Notes: generated by a model not told the origin, from the sequence alone. A DNA stretch of 64,000 bases from Bacillus timonensis (GCF_000285535.1 NZ_HE610985.1:1108677-1172676); one strand, 5' to 3'. Positions 1 to 8,992 are shown, numbered from the stretch's first letter. Numbers and translations are program-made.

Positions 1-210
1 GTTCCTGGTGCTGGACCTATGATGGGCGGGTTTAACCCTCAAGTTCCTGGTGCTGGACCTATGATGGGTGGGTTTAACCCTCAAGGACCTGGTGCTGGAC
101 CTATGATGGGTGGGTTTAACCCTCAAGGATTTGGTGCTGGACCTATGATGGGTGGGTTTAACCCTCAAGGACCTGGTGCTGGACCTATGATGGGTGGCTT
201 CAACCCTCAA
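1..210 (+). repeat. In-frame 42-bp tandem repeat, five copies
   Basis: Units start at 1, 43, 85, 127 and 169, each exactly 42 bp and differing at only a few bases. Each unit encodes 14 residues of the repeat protein. The high nucleotide identity suggests recent expansion by slippage or recombination; the array may extend to the left of the window. Confidence 0.95.
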
Positions 211-315
211 GGACCTAGTAATCCTGGAATGATGGCACCTCCAATGATGGGCCCACATGGACCTGGTTGCACATGTGGACAATATCAAGGCCCAATGGGT
301 GGATTTGGAAGATAA
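1..315 (+). CDS. Gly/Pro/Met-rich repeat protein, C-terminal part (5' end outside window)
   Basis: The reading frame is already open at base 1 and ends with TAA at 313-315, so the start lies upstream of the window. The visible 104 residues are five near-identical 14-residue units of the type PMMGGFNPQ-GPGAG, followed by a tail with a Cys-Thr-Cys pair (GPGCTCGQYQ) and a Gly-rich end. No enzyme domain is visible. The composition (Gly, Pro, Met, Asn, no charged residues in the repeats) resembles structural or surface proteins such as spore coat or exosporium proteins of bacilli, but that is an inference; the family is not recognised. A terminator follows directly. Confidence 0.75.
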   Translation, partial: VPGAGPMMGGFNPQVPGAGPMMGGFNPQGPGAGPMMGGFNPQGFGAGPMMGGFNPQGPGAGPMMGGFNPQGPSNPGMMAPPMMGPHGPGCTCGQYQGPMGGFGR

Positions 316-324
316 ACTAAAATG

Positions 325-351
325 AAGGTGTCTCCCTGGGGCACCTTTTTT
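325..351 (+). terminator. Rho-independent terminator of the repeat protein gene
   Basis: An AAGGTG/CACCTT stem is followed by a T run, 10 bases after the stop codon. Confidence 0.75.
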
Positions 352-356
352 GCTGA

Positions 357-1205
357 TTACACTGATAACCACTTTTGAAATTTATCAAACTGCGTACTTG
401 CATCCTTTAGCCCAAGTTCATATAGTTTGGTTAGTTTTACAGGATCCCGTTCAACTCTACCAACCTCAAGTGGTTCGGTTGGGCTAAACACAAAAATCCT
501 TCCCTCTTTTTCTTCCTGTTCTATATAAGCAATTGTTTCATTATAACGCTTATATCTTGTTTCCATCGCTTTTACGAGATTAGGATATTGTTTATAAGAA
601 CGTCTGACAACCCATGTCATATTTGACTTCTTTTTAAATAACCTCTATTGCGAGTCAAAATCACAACATTTTTTGATTGCCATCCTGCTGTGCTTTTACT
701 AATGGAATCGGATCAGTGATGCCTCCGTCCAATAACTTTTTCCTTTAAATTCAATGATTGGTGCAACAAATGGCAATGAACTTGATGCACGGATAATCTT
801 AAGCATGTCATTTCCATAATCGTCTTTTTTAAAATATACCGGTTGTCCTGATTCACAATCAGTTGTTCCCACCACGAATTCCTCTTTTGATTGATAAAAA
901 GATTCATAATCATATGGCACATGTTTATTCGGAATCTCATCAAAAATAAAATCCATCCCAAATAACTGCTTATTTCTCAAAAAATTCCGGAATGACAAAT
1001 AGTTTGGGTGATTGACAAAGTCAATATTCACCGTTCGGTTTCTTCCCATCTGTCTTGATAGATATGACGCTGCCATACAAGCTCCAGCAGATACGCCAAT
1101 GACATATGGAAAATATATATTTTGTTCCATAAAATATTCAAGAATGCCTGCAGTATAAACCCCACGCATTCCTCCACCTTCTAAAACTAAACCTACGTCT
1201 TTCAT
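357..1205 (-). pseudogene. Patatin-like phospholipase, broken by three single-base deletions
   Basis: The N-terminal part (699-1205) has the patatin oxyanion motif GGGMRG near residue 10 and the nucleophile elbow GVSAG near residue 40. The C-terminal part is open at 357-620 in the same frame. Between them the frame is lost three times by one base each: a T is missing at the codon before the catalytic Asp-Gly-Gly motif (near 735), and one A is missing from each of two A runs (near 670 and 632, minus-strand sense). With the three bases restored the segment reads through DGG and DPIP to a continuous protein of about 283 residues. This is the length and layout of the YjjU/RssA-type patatin family, which hydrolyses lipid acyl esters. 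Either a decayed gene or a sequencing artefact; see findings. The RBS is AAAGGAG at about 1215-1221. Confidence 0.85.
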
Positions 1206-1220
1206 TTTTCTAACTCTCCT

Positions 1221-1403
1221 TTATCAAATGCGCCTTGGCGTATTACGCCCGATTTCATTAGAGTTATTCGTAAAATTTCGGTTGAAAATCGTGGCTTTCG
1301 CCGAAGGCATTACTTTAATTCAGCCGGGTATTTAACAACTGTAAAATCTACATACATTCATAATACTACTGATAGATGTGGGTCTACTGAATAAGAGTAA
1401 TAA
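1221..1403 (-). repeat. Intergenic structured repeat, copy A
   Basis: This segment is clearly related to 3483-3677: both carry a short palindrome at the RBS-proximal end (ACGCCAAGGCGC type here), an interrupted GATTTT/AAAATC-type hairpin, a GCCTTCGGCG stem, and CTTTAATTCAG facing CTGAATAAGAG at the distal end. It occupies the 5' leader of the patatin-like gene and ends at its RBS. I see no coding potential. No function is known to me. Confidence 0.65.
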
Positions 1404-1595
1404 GCTTATTTATTAAATATAAAAAAATTTTAAGAGATTGTCACATTTTTTTCCATATTTTTAATAAAATATCTATGAAAACGCTTTACTTAATTACAAA
1501 AGTAAGGCAAAATATAAAAAAAAAGTTTTTTTTGTAAATCAAAGCACTTTATGAAGGGTATCGACGATTCATAGAATGCTAGGGAGGGTAACATT

Positions 1596-1778
1596 ATGAA
1601 AATTGCAGAAATTGGCGACATTATTGAGTTCAAAGAAGGACTTAAAGGGATCGTGGAAAAAGTAAATGAAAACTCAGTTATAGTTGATTTAACATATATG
1701 GACAATTATAGAGATCTAGATTTAGAGAGTCGTACTGTCGTAAATCATAAAAATTATAAGATTGTCACAACAATCTAA
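1596..1778 (+). CDS. ykvS: YkvS family (DUF2187) small protein
   Basis: This 60-residue protein has the pattern of the YkvS/DUF2187 family of bacilli (IEFKEGLKGIVEKVNENSV and VDLTYMDNY). The family has a small beta-barrel (KOW/SH3-like) look, with the Gly-Ile-Val core typical of nucleic-acid-binding barrels, but its function is unknown. The start is set by AGGGAGGG at 1582-1589. It is a single gene: upstream is AT-rich leader, and downstream is a strong terminator shared with convergent rarD. By synteny with B. subtilis (from memory) it belongs near clpE and ykvI, as here. Confidence 0.85.
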   Translation: MKIAEIGDIIEFKEGLKGIVEKVNENSVIVDLTYMDNYRDLDLESRTVVNHKNYKIVTTI

Positions 1779-1780
1779 TG

Positions 1781-1820
1781 GAAAGGGAGCAGATCATCAA
1801 ACGATCGCTCCCTTTCGCCT
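1781..1820 (+). terminator. Terminator between ykvS and rarD
   Basis: A perfect 10-bp stem GAAAGGGAGC/GCTCCCTTTC lies between two convergent genes, with a short T tract on the plus side. Confidence 0.8.
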
Positions 1821-1821
1821 T

Positions 1822-2763
1822 TTACGCACCTAATGATTTATCTTTTGTGAATTTCGGTTGAATTGATGTTAAAAATTTTGATTTTGAGAAGGAGTAGATG
1901 AGCAAGGATGTCCAAATACATAAAAATGTAATGAAGTGAACCTTTGTGAAATGCTCATGATACAGAAATACTCCTAATAGTAGGCTTATTGTTGGTGCAA
2001 TGTATTGTAAAATCCCAACTACTGATAATGGAATTCTGTTTGCTCCAGCAGCAAACCAAAGTAAAGGTAATGCTGTGGCAATTCCAGCCCCCATCAATAA
2101 TAATTTCACATCAAAAGTTGCACCAGTAAAGGAATCGACTCCACCTTTATAAAGAAATGCCAAATAAATGAGTGCAATTGGTGTAACCACCATTGTTTCC
2201 ATCGCTAGACCAATTAAGGAATCAAGCTTTGCAAGCTTCTTCGTTAATCCATAAAAACCAAAGCTTAATGCGAGTGTAAAAGCAACCCATGGGAAGCTTC
2301 CGTATTGAATGGTCAAAATAAGAACACCGATACCAGCTAACACAAATGAGATTCCTTGCCAAAACAAAAGTCGTTCCTTAAGAACGATGATTCCTAAAAG
2401 AACACTCACTAATGGGTTGATGTAGTACCCAAGACTCGTATCAATAATATGATTTGAATTGACCGCCCAAATAAACGTCACCCAGTTGATGGTAATGAGA
2501 ATAGATGAAGCAATAATGCCGATTAGCTTGGTCTTGCTTTTAACGATTTCCTTAAGTGTCGTCGCTAGTTGTTTCCCTTTCCTAGAAATAAGAATAATAC
2601 CTAGCACAAAAACGAGCGACCAAACAATCCGATGAGCTAGAATCTCCATTGCTGGGATAGTGTCAATCAATTTCCAATAAAGAGGCAATATTCCCCATGC
2701 AATATAAGCCATTACCGTAAACAGAACCCCAATTTTATATTCTTTCATGTCTTCTTGCCCCAT
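1822..2763 (-). CDS. rarD: RarD-type EamA/DMT transporter
   Basis: This integral membrane protein of about 313 residues has roughly ten hydrophobic segments in two EamA repeats, starting YKIGVLFTVMAYIAWGILPLYWK, as in RarD proteins. RarD was named from chloramphenicol-sensitive mutants; members of the family export small metabolites, and the substrate here is unknown. I place the start at 2763 (MGQEDMKEY) because AAGGAA lies seven bases upstream; the frame stays open to 2787 but that start has no RBS. It is monocistronic and convergent with ykvS. Confidence 0.87.
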   Translation of the reverse strand: MGQEDMKEYKIGVLFTVMAYIAWGILPLYWKLIDTIPAMEILAHRIVWSLVFVLGIILISRKGKQLATTLKEIVKSKTKLIGIIASSILITINWVTFIWAVNSNHIIDTSLGYYINPLVSVLLGIIVLKERLLFWQGISFVLAGIGVLILTIQYGSFPWVAFTLALSFGFYGLTKKLAKLDSLIGLAMETMVVTPIALIYLAFLYKGGVDSFTGATFDVKLLLMGAGIATALPLLWFAAGANRIPLSVVGILQYIAPTISLLLGVFLYHEHFTKVHFITFLCIWTSLLIYSFSKSKFLTSIQPKFTKDKSLGA

Positions 2764-3290
2764 AATGTTCCTTCTTTCCAAATTCAATTTACATGATTTG
2801 TTAGGTAGTCATTTGTTAATTATATTTCGGTTCCCGATATTTCTCAATGAAAATGAATTGGAATTTTGAGGTTTTATAGAAGTTTGAATGCCCCGCATTT
2901 TCGAGAATTTTGTATCATCCACTGAAAACACTGGATGGACAATACTATGTCCCTTTGCACAAGATTAAAAAAGCATCAAATTTTACCAAAACAGTCTTCA
3001 GAAAAAACTATACTGTTATCCCACGTTTATGACGTGGCTTTTGTAAATAACTAGAAACTGTATATAAATTATTATTATGGTATGACATTTGGATAACTGT
3101 GGAAAATGTATACCAATAAACTTCCTTTATACCAACATTATTGAAAAAAATTAGAAGGACCTCGCCATTAAACCGTGTTTACGCCTCCGCTTTTGTAAGA
3201 ATATGGAAACCACTACCCTTTACTAGAAAAACCCACCTTTAAACCACTCATATGTCTGATTAATTATAGAAAATTCTAAAAACCAACACC
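2764..3290. other. Long intergenic stretch without a recognisable gene
   Basis: AT-rich sequence of about 530 bases. I see no ORF with a ribosome binding site and no array. A small CCACG/CGTGG hairpin followed by TTTT lies near 3033-3055; it could be a weak terminator or the relic of an RNA, but nothing more can be supported. Confidence 0.5.
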
Positions 3291-3291
3291 A

Positions 3292-3330
3292 CAAAAAAAC
3301 GCCCACACCCAAAAACTGAGTGTGCGCGCC
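3292..3330 (-). terminator. Terminator of the 41-residue small protein gene
   Basis: On the minus strand a CGCGCACAC/GTGTGGGCG stem with one mismatch is followed by seven T residues. Confidence 0.75.
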
Positions 3331-3339
3331 GCTTTCTCT

Positions 3340-3465
3340 TTATTCTTTTGTATCCTTCCCTGCTTCTTCAGCCAGTTGTTCAAAGGATTTTACTTTACCA
3401 TGTGGGTTTTGTGATTGTTTTCTAACTGTCCATTGGCGTTCTTGTTGACGTTTTGATTGTGTCAT
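3340..3465 (-). CDS. Small conserved Bacillus protein (DUF6254-like), 41 residues
   Basis: The minus-strand frame begins MTQSKRQQERQWTVRKQ and continues with NPHGKVKSFEQLAEEAGK. It has a good RBS (AAGGAGAG, eight bases before ATG) and its own terminator, so it is a genuine gene. The pattern matches what I remember as the DUF6254 family of very small, basic bacillar proteins; no function is known. It is hydrophilic with no membrane segment. Its leader is copy B of the intergenic repeat, which ends right at the RBS. Confidence 0.75.
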   Translation of the reverse strand: MTQSKRQQERQWTVRKQSQNPHGKVKSFEQLAEEAGKDTKE

Positions 3466-3482
3466 GTAGAATCTCTCCTTAC

Positions 3483-3677
3483 CTTATCAATTACGCCTCG
3501 ACGTAATTATATCCAGATTTTGAATTACGCTTGCGCAATTTACTCCCTTCAAAATCTGTGATTTCCGCCGGAGGCTTTAACTTTATTCAGCCAAGGTGTG
3601 ACCCAACGCAATTGAAATCTCAGTAGCATGTGTCCACCACTAAAAAAGTTAAGGGGCTTTTACTGAATAAAGTTAAA
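3483..3677 (-). repeat. Intergenic structured repeat, copy B
   Basis: Related to copy A at 1221-1403 in sequence, arrangement and orientation to the next gene. It contains a perfect AACTTTATTCAG/CTGAATAAAGTT inverted pair (about 3589 and 3663), a perfect TCAAAATCTG-type stem enclosing an ATTACGC hairpin, and an AATTACG/CGTAATT hairpin next to the RBS of the 41-residue gene. It is non-coding and its function is unknown. Confidence 0.7.
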
Positions 3678-3778
3678 TCATCATCATTAGGATAAATCAC
3701 CGACGGTTATTTATTCTAAAAAAATTTCGTTCATGTTAAAATAACTACGACATATTTTAAGTAAAGAGGAACAACAAC

Positions 3779-4378
3779 ATGCATAAACCTTTTTATCTTT
3801 TATTGCTATTGGTACATATTTTATTAGCGACGAGTTTCCTTTCCAGCATTCCTTTTTGGGTTATTTTTTCAATATCCTTTTTCCTTTTATCTTTAGCCGC
3901 AATCCGTTTCGGTACCTTTGATTATAAAAAAATCTCAGTATCAAAACTGTTCATCGCTATCTTTTTCGGTATCTTAATGTATGGCCTCTTCTTTATTGGA
4001 AAACTGGGCTCCTCATTACTTTTTCCAAACATGCTAGATGAAGTGGCTGATTTATATATGAAAATTCAACCACAGCTAGTTTGGCATTTTGTTGCACTAT
4101 TTCTCATCATCATTCCGGGTGAAGAACTATTTTGGAGAGGCTATATTCAGAAGAATATTGAGGCAAAATTCGAAAACAAGCTAGTCGTAATTGTCATATC
4201 CTCTCTTTTCTATACGTCTGCCAACTTTTATACCTTCAACCCGCTTTTCTTGCTTGCGACATTTGCAGGTGGAGTCGTTTGGGGAACATTATATATGTGG
4301 AAACGAAATATTTATTTAACAATCCTTTCCCATCTTGTCTTCAATTTATTTATGCTGGTGCTTTTCCCATTATTTTAA
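3779..4378 (+). CDS. CPBP-family intramembrane metalloprotease
   Basis: A 199-residue membrane protein with about six hydrophobic segments. The CPBP (CAAX protease/bacteriocin-processing, formerly Abi) motifs are visible: EELFWRG near residue 115, giving the Glu-Glu-x3-Arg motif, and a C-terminal SHLVFN with the metal-binding His and Asn. Members cleave within the membrane; bacterial examples act in bacteriocin self-immunity or protein processing, but the substrate here cannot be told. The start follows AGAGGAAC. It is not in an obvious operon; the 45-residue small gene follows 44 bases later and could be co-transcribed. Confidence 0.82.
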   Translation: MHKPFYLLLLLVHILLATSFLSSIPFWVIFSISFFLLSLAAIRFGTFDYKKISVSKLFIAIFFGILMYGLFFIGKLGSSLLFPNMLDEVADLYMKIQPQLVWHFVALFLIIIPGEELFWRGYIQKNIEAKFENKLVVIVISSLFYTSANFYTFNPLFLLATFAGGVVWGTLYMWKRNIYLTILSHLVFNLFMLVLFPLF

Positions 4379-4422
4379 AAAAGGGTGCTTAGCACATAAA
4401 GAAACGTAAAAAAAGGAGAGCG

Positions 4423-4560
4423 ATGGATGGTAAATATACCTTCTTCGACCTCCTAGCTGATATCTTATTCACTTTGCCTGAAATTATTATTTTTCCTTTC
4501 CATTTCGAGTTCTTATCTATTTCAGTAGAGGACTCTTCAGACACCTCTTTGATTTCCTGA
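4423..4560 (+). CDS. Small hydrophobic protein of unknown function, 45 residues
   Basis: The frame MDGKYTFFDLLADILFTLP continues through EIIIFPFHFEFL to a Ser/Asp-rich end. It starts seven bases after a strong AAAGGAGAG and stops at 4560, one base before the end of convergent ykvI. The middle 25 residues are hydrophobic enough for a membrane segment. No family is firmly recognised. The clean RBS and start argue for a real gene, but coding cannot be proven from one sequence. Confidence 0.5.
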   Translation: MDGKYTFFDLLADILFTLPEIIIFPFHFEFLSISVEDSSDTSLIS

Positions 4561-4561
4561 A

Positions 4562-5593
4562 TTAGCGTTTCATCGGTCTTGCCAATAGAACTAATAAAAT
4601 CAAACTCATGTATCCAAACAATGGATATAAAAATGAAATCAATGAACCATAACCTAATTGACTAATTACATATGCGATTGAAAGAATTCCAATCACAATT
4701 ATGATTGAAGGTAGTTTAATGATTGTTTTTAATTGACGTTCTATTCCAAATAAGTTTCCAATCACTGATGTAAAAATTTCTCCATAAATCACGAGGATAT
4801 ATAACCAATAAAAGGAAGCCATGAAATTTTTCATCACTTCAGCCATCGGGATTTCAAATACTTCTACATTTGGTAAAGCCGACAACGAAATATTACTAGT
4901 TACTAAGATGAGACATAGTGCACCGCCGCCGAGCAATCCACCCCACCTTAATGTTCTTTCATGATTTATTTCCTTTGCTAGTGGTACTAAAACTGGCATT
5001 GCCATTGTTAAATTAAATGCTGCATATAAAAACGGTGAAATCATCCATTTTAGACTTGGTGACTCGGATTGAGGCATACCAACAAGAATTGATGCATCTG
5101 TAAAAAGGACTTCTACTGCTAACACAACACTAAAGAAAATCATAATCGGTACAACAAACATATTTACACCAAACAAACCTTTGATTCCATATGTCAGTAC
5201 AACAATCGAAAGTATACAAGTTAAGAAGATTCCAAGCTGATAGGATAATCCCAATTGTTCATGAAAAACGGCACCTGCACCTGAAAGCATAACGGATGTT
5301 ACCCCAACCAACACAAGAAGCATTAGTGCATTCACAAAAAGTGCGATTTTTCTTCCAAATAAGTATTCGTTAAATTCTTTATATGAATTTGCTTGAATCC
5401 GGTTTGCAATAATCATGATTCTTGTACCCAACCATATAAAAAGAAAACCGCTGATCCCGATTCCGAACAAGCCAAATACTCCATATTGGGTAAAAAACTC
5501 AACTATTTCACGACCTGTTGCAAAGCCCGCTCCAACGATTGTTCCAACGTATACAGCACCAATTTGGAATGCTGCCCCCCAATTTTCTCGCAC
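4562..5593 (-). CDS. ykvI: YkvI-family membrane protein
   Basis: About 343 residues with ten or more hydrophobic segments. The N-terminal segment GTIVGAGFATGREIVEFF is the hallmark of YkvI-family proteins, which are distantly related to the APC/LeuT-type transporter fold (unwound glycine-rich first helix). The substrate is unknown. I choose the GTG at 5593 because AGGTGG lies six bases upstream; an ATG at 5608 overlaps that RBS and is less likely. It is divergent from clpE, as its neighbour is in B. subtilis (from memory). Confidence 0.83.
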   Translation of the reverse strand: MRENWGAAFQIGAVYVGTIVGAGFATGREIVEFFTQYGVFGLFGIGISGFLFIWLGTRIMIIANRIQANSYKEFNEYLFGRKIALFVNALMLLVLVGVTSVMLSGAGAVFHEQLGLSYQLGIFLTCILSIVVLTYGIKGLFGVNMFVVPIMIFFSVVLAVEVLFTDASILVGMPQSESPSLKWMISPFLYAAFNLTMAMPVLVPLAKEINHERTLRWGGLLGGGALCLILVTSNISLSALPNVEVFEIPMAEVMKNFMASFYWLYILVIYGEIFTSVIGNLFGIERQLKTIIKLPSIIIVIGILSIAYVISQLGYGSLISFLYPLFGYMSLILLVLLARPMKR

Positions 5594-5702
5594 AAATAGC
5601 CACCTCATTATGTCTCTGTTACTTGATATATATGTACAAGTTTTAAAAATAAGACGAGCTATTCACTTGGAATCCCCGGAAAAAATTTCTAGGACTTTTC
5701 AC

Positions 5703-5731
5703 TTGAAAGTCAAAGATAGTCAAAGTATAAT
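5703..5731 (+). promoter_or_regulatory. SigA-type promoter of clpE
   Basis: TTGAAA at 5703-5708 and TATAAT at 5726-5731 are separated by exactly 17 bases. The first CtsR box lies across the spacer, so bound repressor would block RNA polymerase. Confidence 0.85.
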
Positions 5732-5805
5732 GTAGACATAAGGTCAAAGATGGTCAAACATCACATCGACCTATTTTAATGATTCATTGGTCAAAGATAG
5801 TCAAA
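5708..5805 (+). promoter_or_regulatory. Three CtsR operators upstream of clpE
   Basis: Three perfect matches to the CtsR heptad direct repeat (RGTCAAA-N-A-N-RGTCAAA) lie at 5708-5724, 5742-5758 and 5789-5805. CtsR is the repressor of class III heat-shock genes (clpP, clpE, the clpC operon). The sequence shows that clpE is under tight CtsR control. Confidence 0.92.
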
Positions 5806-5826
5806 ATTCAAGGAGGTAGTTGTTTT

Positions 5827-7962
5827 ATGATTTGTCAAGCATGTAAGAAAAATGAAGCAACTGTTCAGTTGCACGTACAAGTGAACAATGATAAGCGACA
5901 AATTCAGCTTTGCAGTGAGTGTTATGCAAAGGAGAAGAACAACATGAAGATACCTTCAGGAATGTACGGTTTCCCTAATTTTACATTTGATGATTTATTT
6001 AAAGGTGGTGCCTTTGGTCAACAAATGGGAATAAATCAACAACAAACACAACCAAAACACGGTGGAAATGGCGGAGGTCTTCTTGATCATTTCGGTCGAA
6101 ACCTTACTCAATTGGCAAAGGCTGGACTTATCGACCCAGTAGTCGGCCGTGACGAAGAAATCCAACGTGTCACTGAAATTCTAAACCGCCGTAATAAAAA
6201 TAACCCTGTTCTAATTGGGGAGCCGGGTGTAGGTAAAACTGCAATTGCAGAAGGGTTAGCCCTACAAATTGCTGAAGGAAAAGCACCAAGTAAACTTGCA
6301 AATAAACAAGTTTATCTTCTTGATGTCGCTTCACTCGTTGCAAACACTGGTATTCGTGGTCAATTTGAAGAAAGAATGAAGCAATTGATTGCGGAGCTTC
6401 AAAAACATAAAAATATTATTCTTTTTATCGATGAAATTCACCTTATAGTTGGTGCTGGCTCAGCAGAAGGTTCAATGGATGCAGGTAATATATTAAAACC
6501 AGCTCTTGCTCGTGGTGAACTTCAAGTTGTCGGTGCAACCACACTTAAGGAATATCGTCAAATTGAAAAAGACGCTGCATTAGAGCGTCGTTTCCAACCT
6601 GTCATTGTGGATGAACCAACGGTTGATGAGGCCATTCAGATTCTTGAGGGAATTAAAGGAAAATATGAAGATTTCCATGGTGTAAAATATACAGATGAAG
6701 CGATTCAAGCTTGTGTAACATTATCACATCGTTATATTCAAGACCGATTTTTACCAGACAAAGCAATTGACTTGCTTGATGAAGCTGGTTCAAAAATGAA
6801 CCTACTATCTGGTGGAAATAATCCAAAGGATATTGAAGAAGAGCTTGCAAAAATTGCCGCTGAAAAAGAAAAAGCTGCTGGAGAAGAAAACTACGAATTA
6901 GCAGCGAAATTAAGACATCAAGAAATTCTTCTTGAAAAGCAATTAAATAACCCAGAAACCAAAGAAGAACACGTTATTGATGTTGCGAATATCCAACAAA
7001 TTATCGAAAAGAAAACAGGTATTCCTGTTGGTAAGCTACAAGAAAATGAACAACAAAAAATGAAGCATCTTGCTGAGAACCTTGCGAAAAAGGTAATTGG
7101 TCAAGAAGAAGCCGTTACGAAAGTTGCAAAAGCAGTTCGTCGTAGTCGTGCAGGTTTAAAAGCCAAAACTCGACCAATCGGTTCCTTCCTCTTTGTTGGG
7201 CCAACTGGTGTCGGAAAAACAGAATTAACGAAGACACTTGCTGAAGAATTATTCGGTTCGAAGGATGCCATGATTCGACTCGACATGAGTGAGTACATGG
7301 AGAAACACTCTGTCTCTAAAATTATCGGTTCACCTCCGGGATATGTTGGTCATGAGGAAGCTGGTCAACTTACTGAAAAAGTTCGTCGGAACCCTTATAG
7401 CATCATCCTTTTGGATGAAATTGAAAAGGCACATCCTGACGTTCAGCATATGTTCCTGCAAATTTTAGAGGATGGTCGTTTAACAGACAGCCAAGGTCGT
7501 ACAGTAAGCTTCAAGGATACAGTGATTATCATGACAAGTAATGCCGGTGTCGGCGGACCTAAGAAAATCACAGTTGGTTTCGAAAAGGCAGAAACCGATG
7601 CCTACAAAGAATCATCTATCCTTGATTCACTAGGTTCCTTCTTCAAACCAGAATTCTTAAACAGATTTGATGCCATTATTGAATTTAAACAACTTGAAAA
7701 AGAACATCTACTACAAATTGTCGATCTAATGTTACATGATCTTGAAACAACTCTTAAAGAACAAGAAGTAACCATCAAAGTTGATGATGAAGCGAAACAA
7801 AAACTAGCTGAACTTGGCTACCACCCAGCATTTGGTGCACGTCCATTACGTCGTGTCATCCAAGAACAGCTTGAGGATCAGATTACAGATGTTCTTTTAG
7901 AAAGTGAAAATCAAACAAGCTTACATGTAACAGTTGTAGATAATAAAATTGTTGTAAAATAA
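5827..7962 (+). CDS. clpE: ATP-dependent Clp protease ATP-binding subunit ClpE
   Basis: A 711-residue Hsp100 unfoldase that delivers proteins to ClpP. The N-terminus carries the ClpE zinc finger (C3-x2-C6 and C29-x2-C32). The first AAA+ module has Walker [10 protein letters not shown] near 130 and Walker B ILFIDE near 200; a coiled UVR-like segment lies near 335-375; the second module has GPTGVGKTE near 458 and LLDEIEKAH near 530; a ClpB D2-type small domain ends the protein. The start is at 5827 because AAGGAGGT lies at 5810-5817 and the zinc finger begins there; the longer frame from 5779 would run through a CtsR box. Known role: early heat-shock response and disaggregation. It is monocistronic with a strong terminator. 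Confidence 0.96.
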   Translation: MICQACKKNEATVQLHVQVNNDKRQIQLCSECYAKEKNNMKIPSGMYGFPNFTFDDLFKGGAFGQQMGINQQQTQPKHGGNGGGLLDHFGRNLTQLAKAGLIDPVVGRDEEIQRVTEILNRRNKNNPVLIGEPGVGKTAIAEGLALQIAEGKAPSKLANKQVYLLDVASLVANTGIRGQFEERMKQLIAELQKHKNIILFIDEIHLIVGAGSAEGSMDAGNILKPALARGELQVVGATTLKEYRQIEKDAALERRFQPVIVDEPTVDEAIQILEGIKGKYEDFHGVKYTDEAIQACVTLSHRYIQDRFLPDKAIDLLDEAGSKMNLLSGGNNPKDIEEELAKIAAEKEKAAGEENYELAAKLRHQEILLEKQLNNPETKEEHVIDVANIQQIIEKKTGIPVGKLQENEQQKMKHLAENLAKKVIGQEEAVTKVAKAVRRSRAGLKAKTRPIGSFLFVGPTGVGKTELTKTLAEELFGSKDAMIRLDMSEYMEKHSVSKIIGSPPGYVGHEEAGQLTEKVRRNPYSIILLDEIEKAHPDVQHMFLQILEDGRLTDSQGRTVSFKDTVIIMTSNAGVGGPKKITVGFEKAETDAYKESSILDSLGSFFKPEFLNRFDAIIEFKQLEKEHLLQIVDLMLHDLETTLKEQEVTIKVDDEAKQKLAELGYHPAFGARPLRRVIQEQLEDQITDVLLESENQTSLHVTVVDNKIVVK

Positions 7963-7966
7963 TTAC

Positions 7967-8000
7967 AAAAATGCAGAGCCATTTTGCTCTGCATTTTTTC
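7967..8000 (+). terminator. Terminator between clpE and the efflux gene
   Basis: AAAATGCAGAG/CTCTGCATTTT stem and T run between convergent genes; the flanking A run lets it work for both strands. Confidence 0.9.
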
Positions 8001-8978
8001 ATATCGATTTTGTATCCAATTCCTTTACCTTGATTGGTGTCTTTCGATTTGAGAACATACTGTGCAGGATCATTCCTCCTGCTATCATCAAAAGTCCAAT
8101 GATGGAATGCATCGATGGTAAAGGCGCACTTAACAGAAGGACCTCACCAATAATTACAAAGATAATCTCGGTTGCTTGGGTGGCTTCTACGGCTGCGAGC
8201 TTATTTTGATCATGCTTTACAAGCTCAGTCGCAAAAAAGAAAAGCACGGTTGCAACAATCCCAGAAGAAATCCCGACAAGAAAGGATTGAAATACCTGTT
8301 CCTTACTTGGCATCCCCGTAGTCACACCTCCGATTCCAGCAATAATCAACCAAAACGGTGTCGATGCAAGTGTCATTCCAAGAACACGCTGAAACGTATC
8401 AAAATTATTTTTGCAATGCTCCATCATTTTTCTATTCCCTAATGGATACGCAAAAGCGGCAACTATTACTGGAAGTATCCCGACAAGCAGCATCTCCATT
8501 CCAATGCCTCCATCCGCTTCCTGTAGCTGGATCAAGATAATTCCAATAAAAATAAAACTAGAAAAAAGGAGCCCTTTTACAGGGATTTTTTCACGTACCT
8601 TTTGTACACTATTTTCCGTTTCCACTGCTTTATAAAAAAAGGAACTACCAATAGACCAGCGATTATAACAAATTGCCATGTTCCGGCAACTAACCAGCCT
8701 GGGCCTGATGAGGCTGCAAAAGTAAGCGGCGCATAAAATAATCCAAACCCAATCGTACTCCACAGCATCCATTTTGTCGTATTTATTTTTAGCTCATGAA
8801 GAAGTTGCCTCATATTTCTTCTTATGAGAACAATCCCTATTAAAAATGGCAGCATAAAAAAATACCGCAATGAAGAACTCCAAAGCCAGCTACCACCAGA
8901 AAGCTCCATCGATCGGTTTAGAATAAACGTAACAGCAAAAAAAAGGGATGAGATAATTCCAATAAAAATTGCTTTCAT
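7999..8978 (-). pseudogene. Multidrug-efflux transporter (EmrE/DMT type, PF13536-like), one-base frameshift
   Basis: The N-terminal frame (8577-8978) gives four membrane segments starting MKAIFIGIISSLFFAVTF, and the C-terminal frame (7999 to about 8640) gives the remaining five or six. They join exactly if the A7 run at 8634-8640 is read as A8; the repaired protein is about 326 residues with ten segments. That is the family of multidrug resistance efflux transporters related to EmrE in the DMT superfamily. It lies 14 bases downstream of a polyamine-type acetyltransferase gene, a pairing that recalls blt-bltD of B. subtilis. Either a true pseudogene or a homopolymer error. Confidence 0.85.
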
Positions 8979-8992
8979 TTACTTACTCCCTT

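Noticed and set aside
2788-3290. Possible hidden gene or RNA in the long gap after rarD
   Set aside because: No frame with an RBS and no strong conserved-looking structure; left as unannotated.
5393-5735. Two plus-strand ORFs overlapping the start of ykvI
   Set aside because: They overlap the conserved N-terminus of ykvI on the other strand, have no RBS and one runs into the clpE promoter and CtsR boxes.
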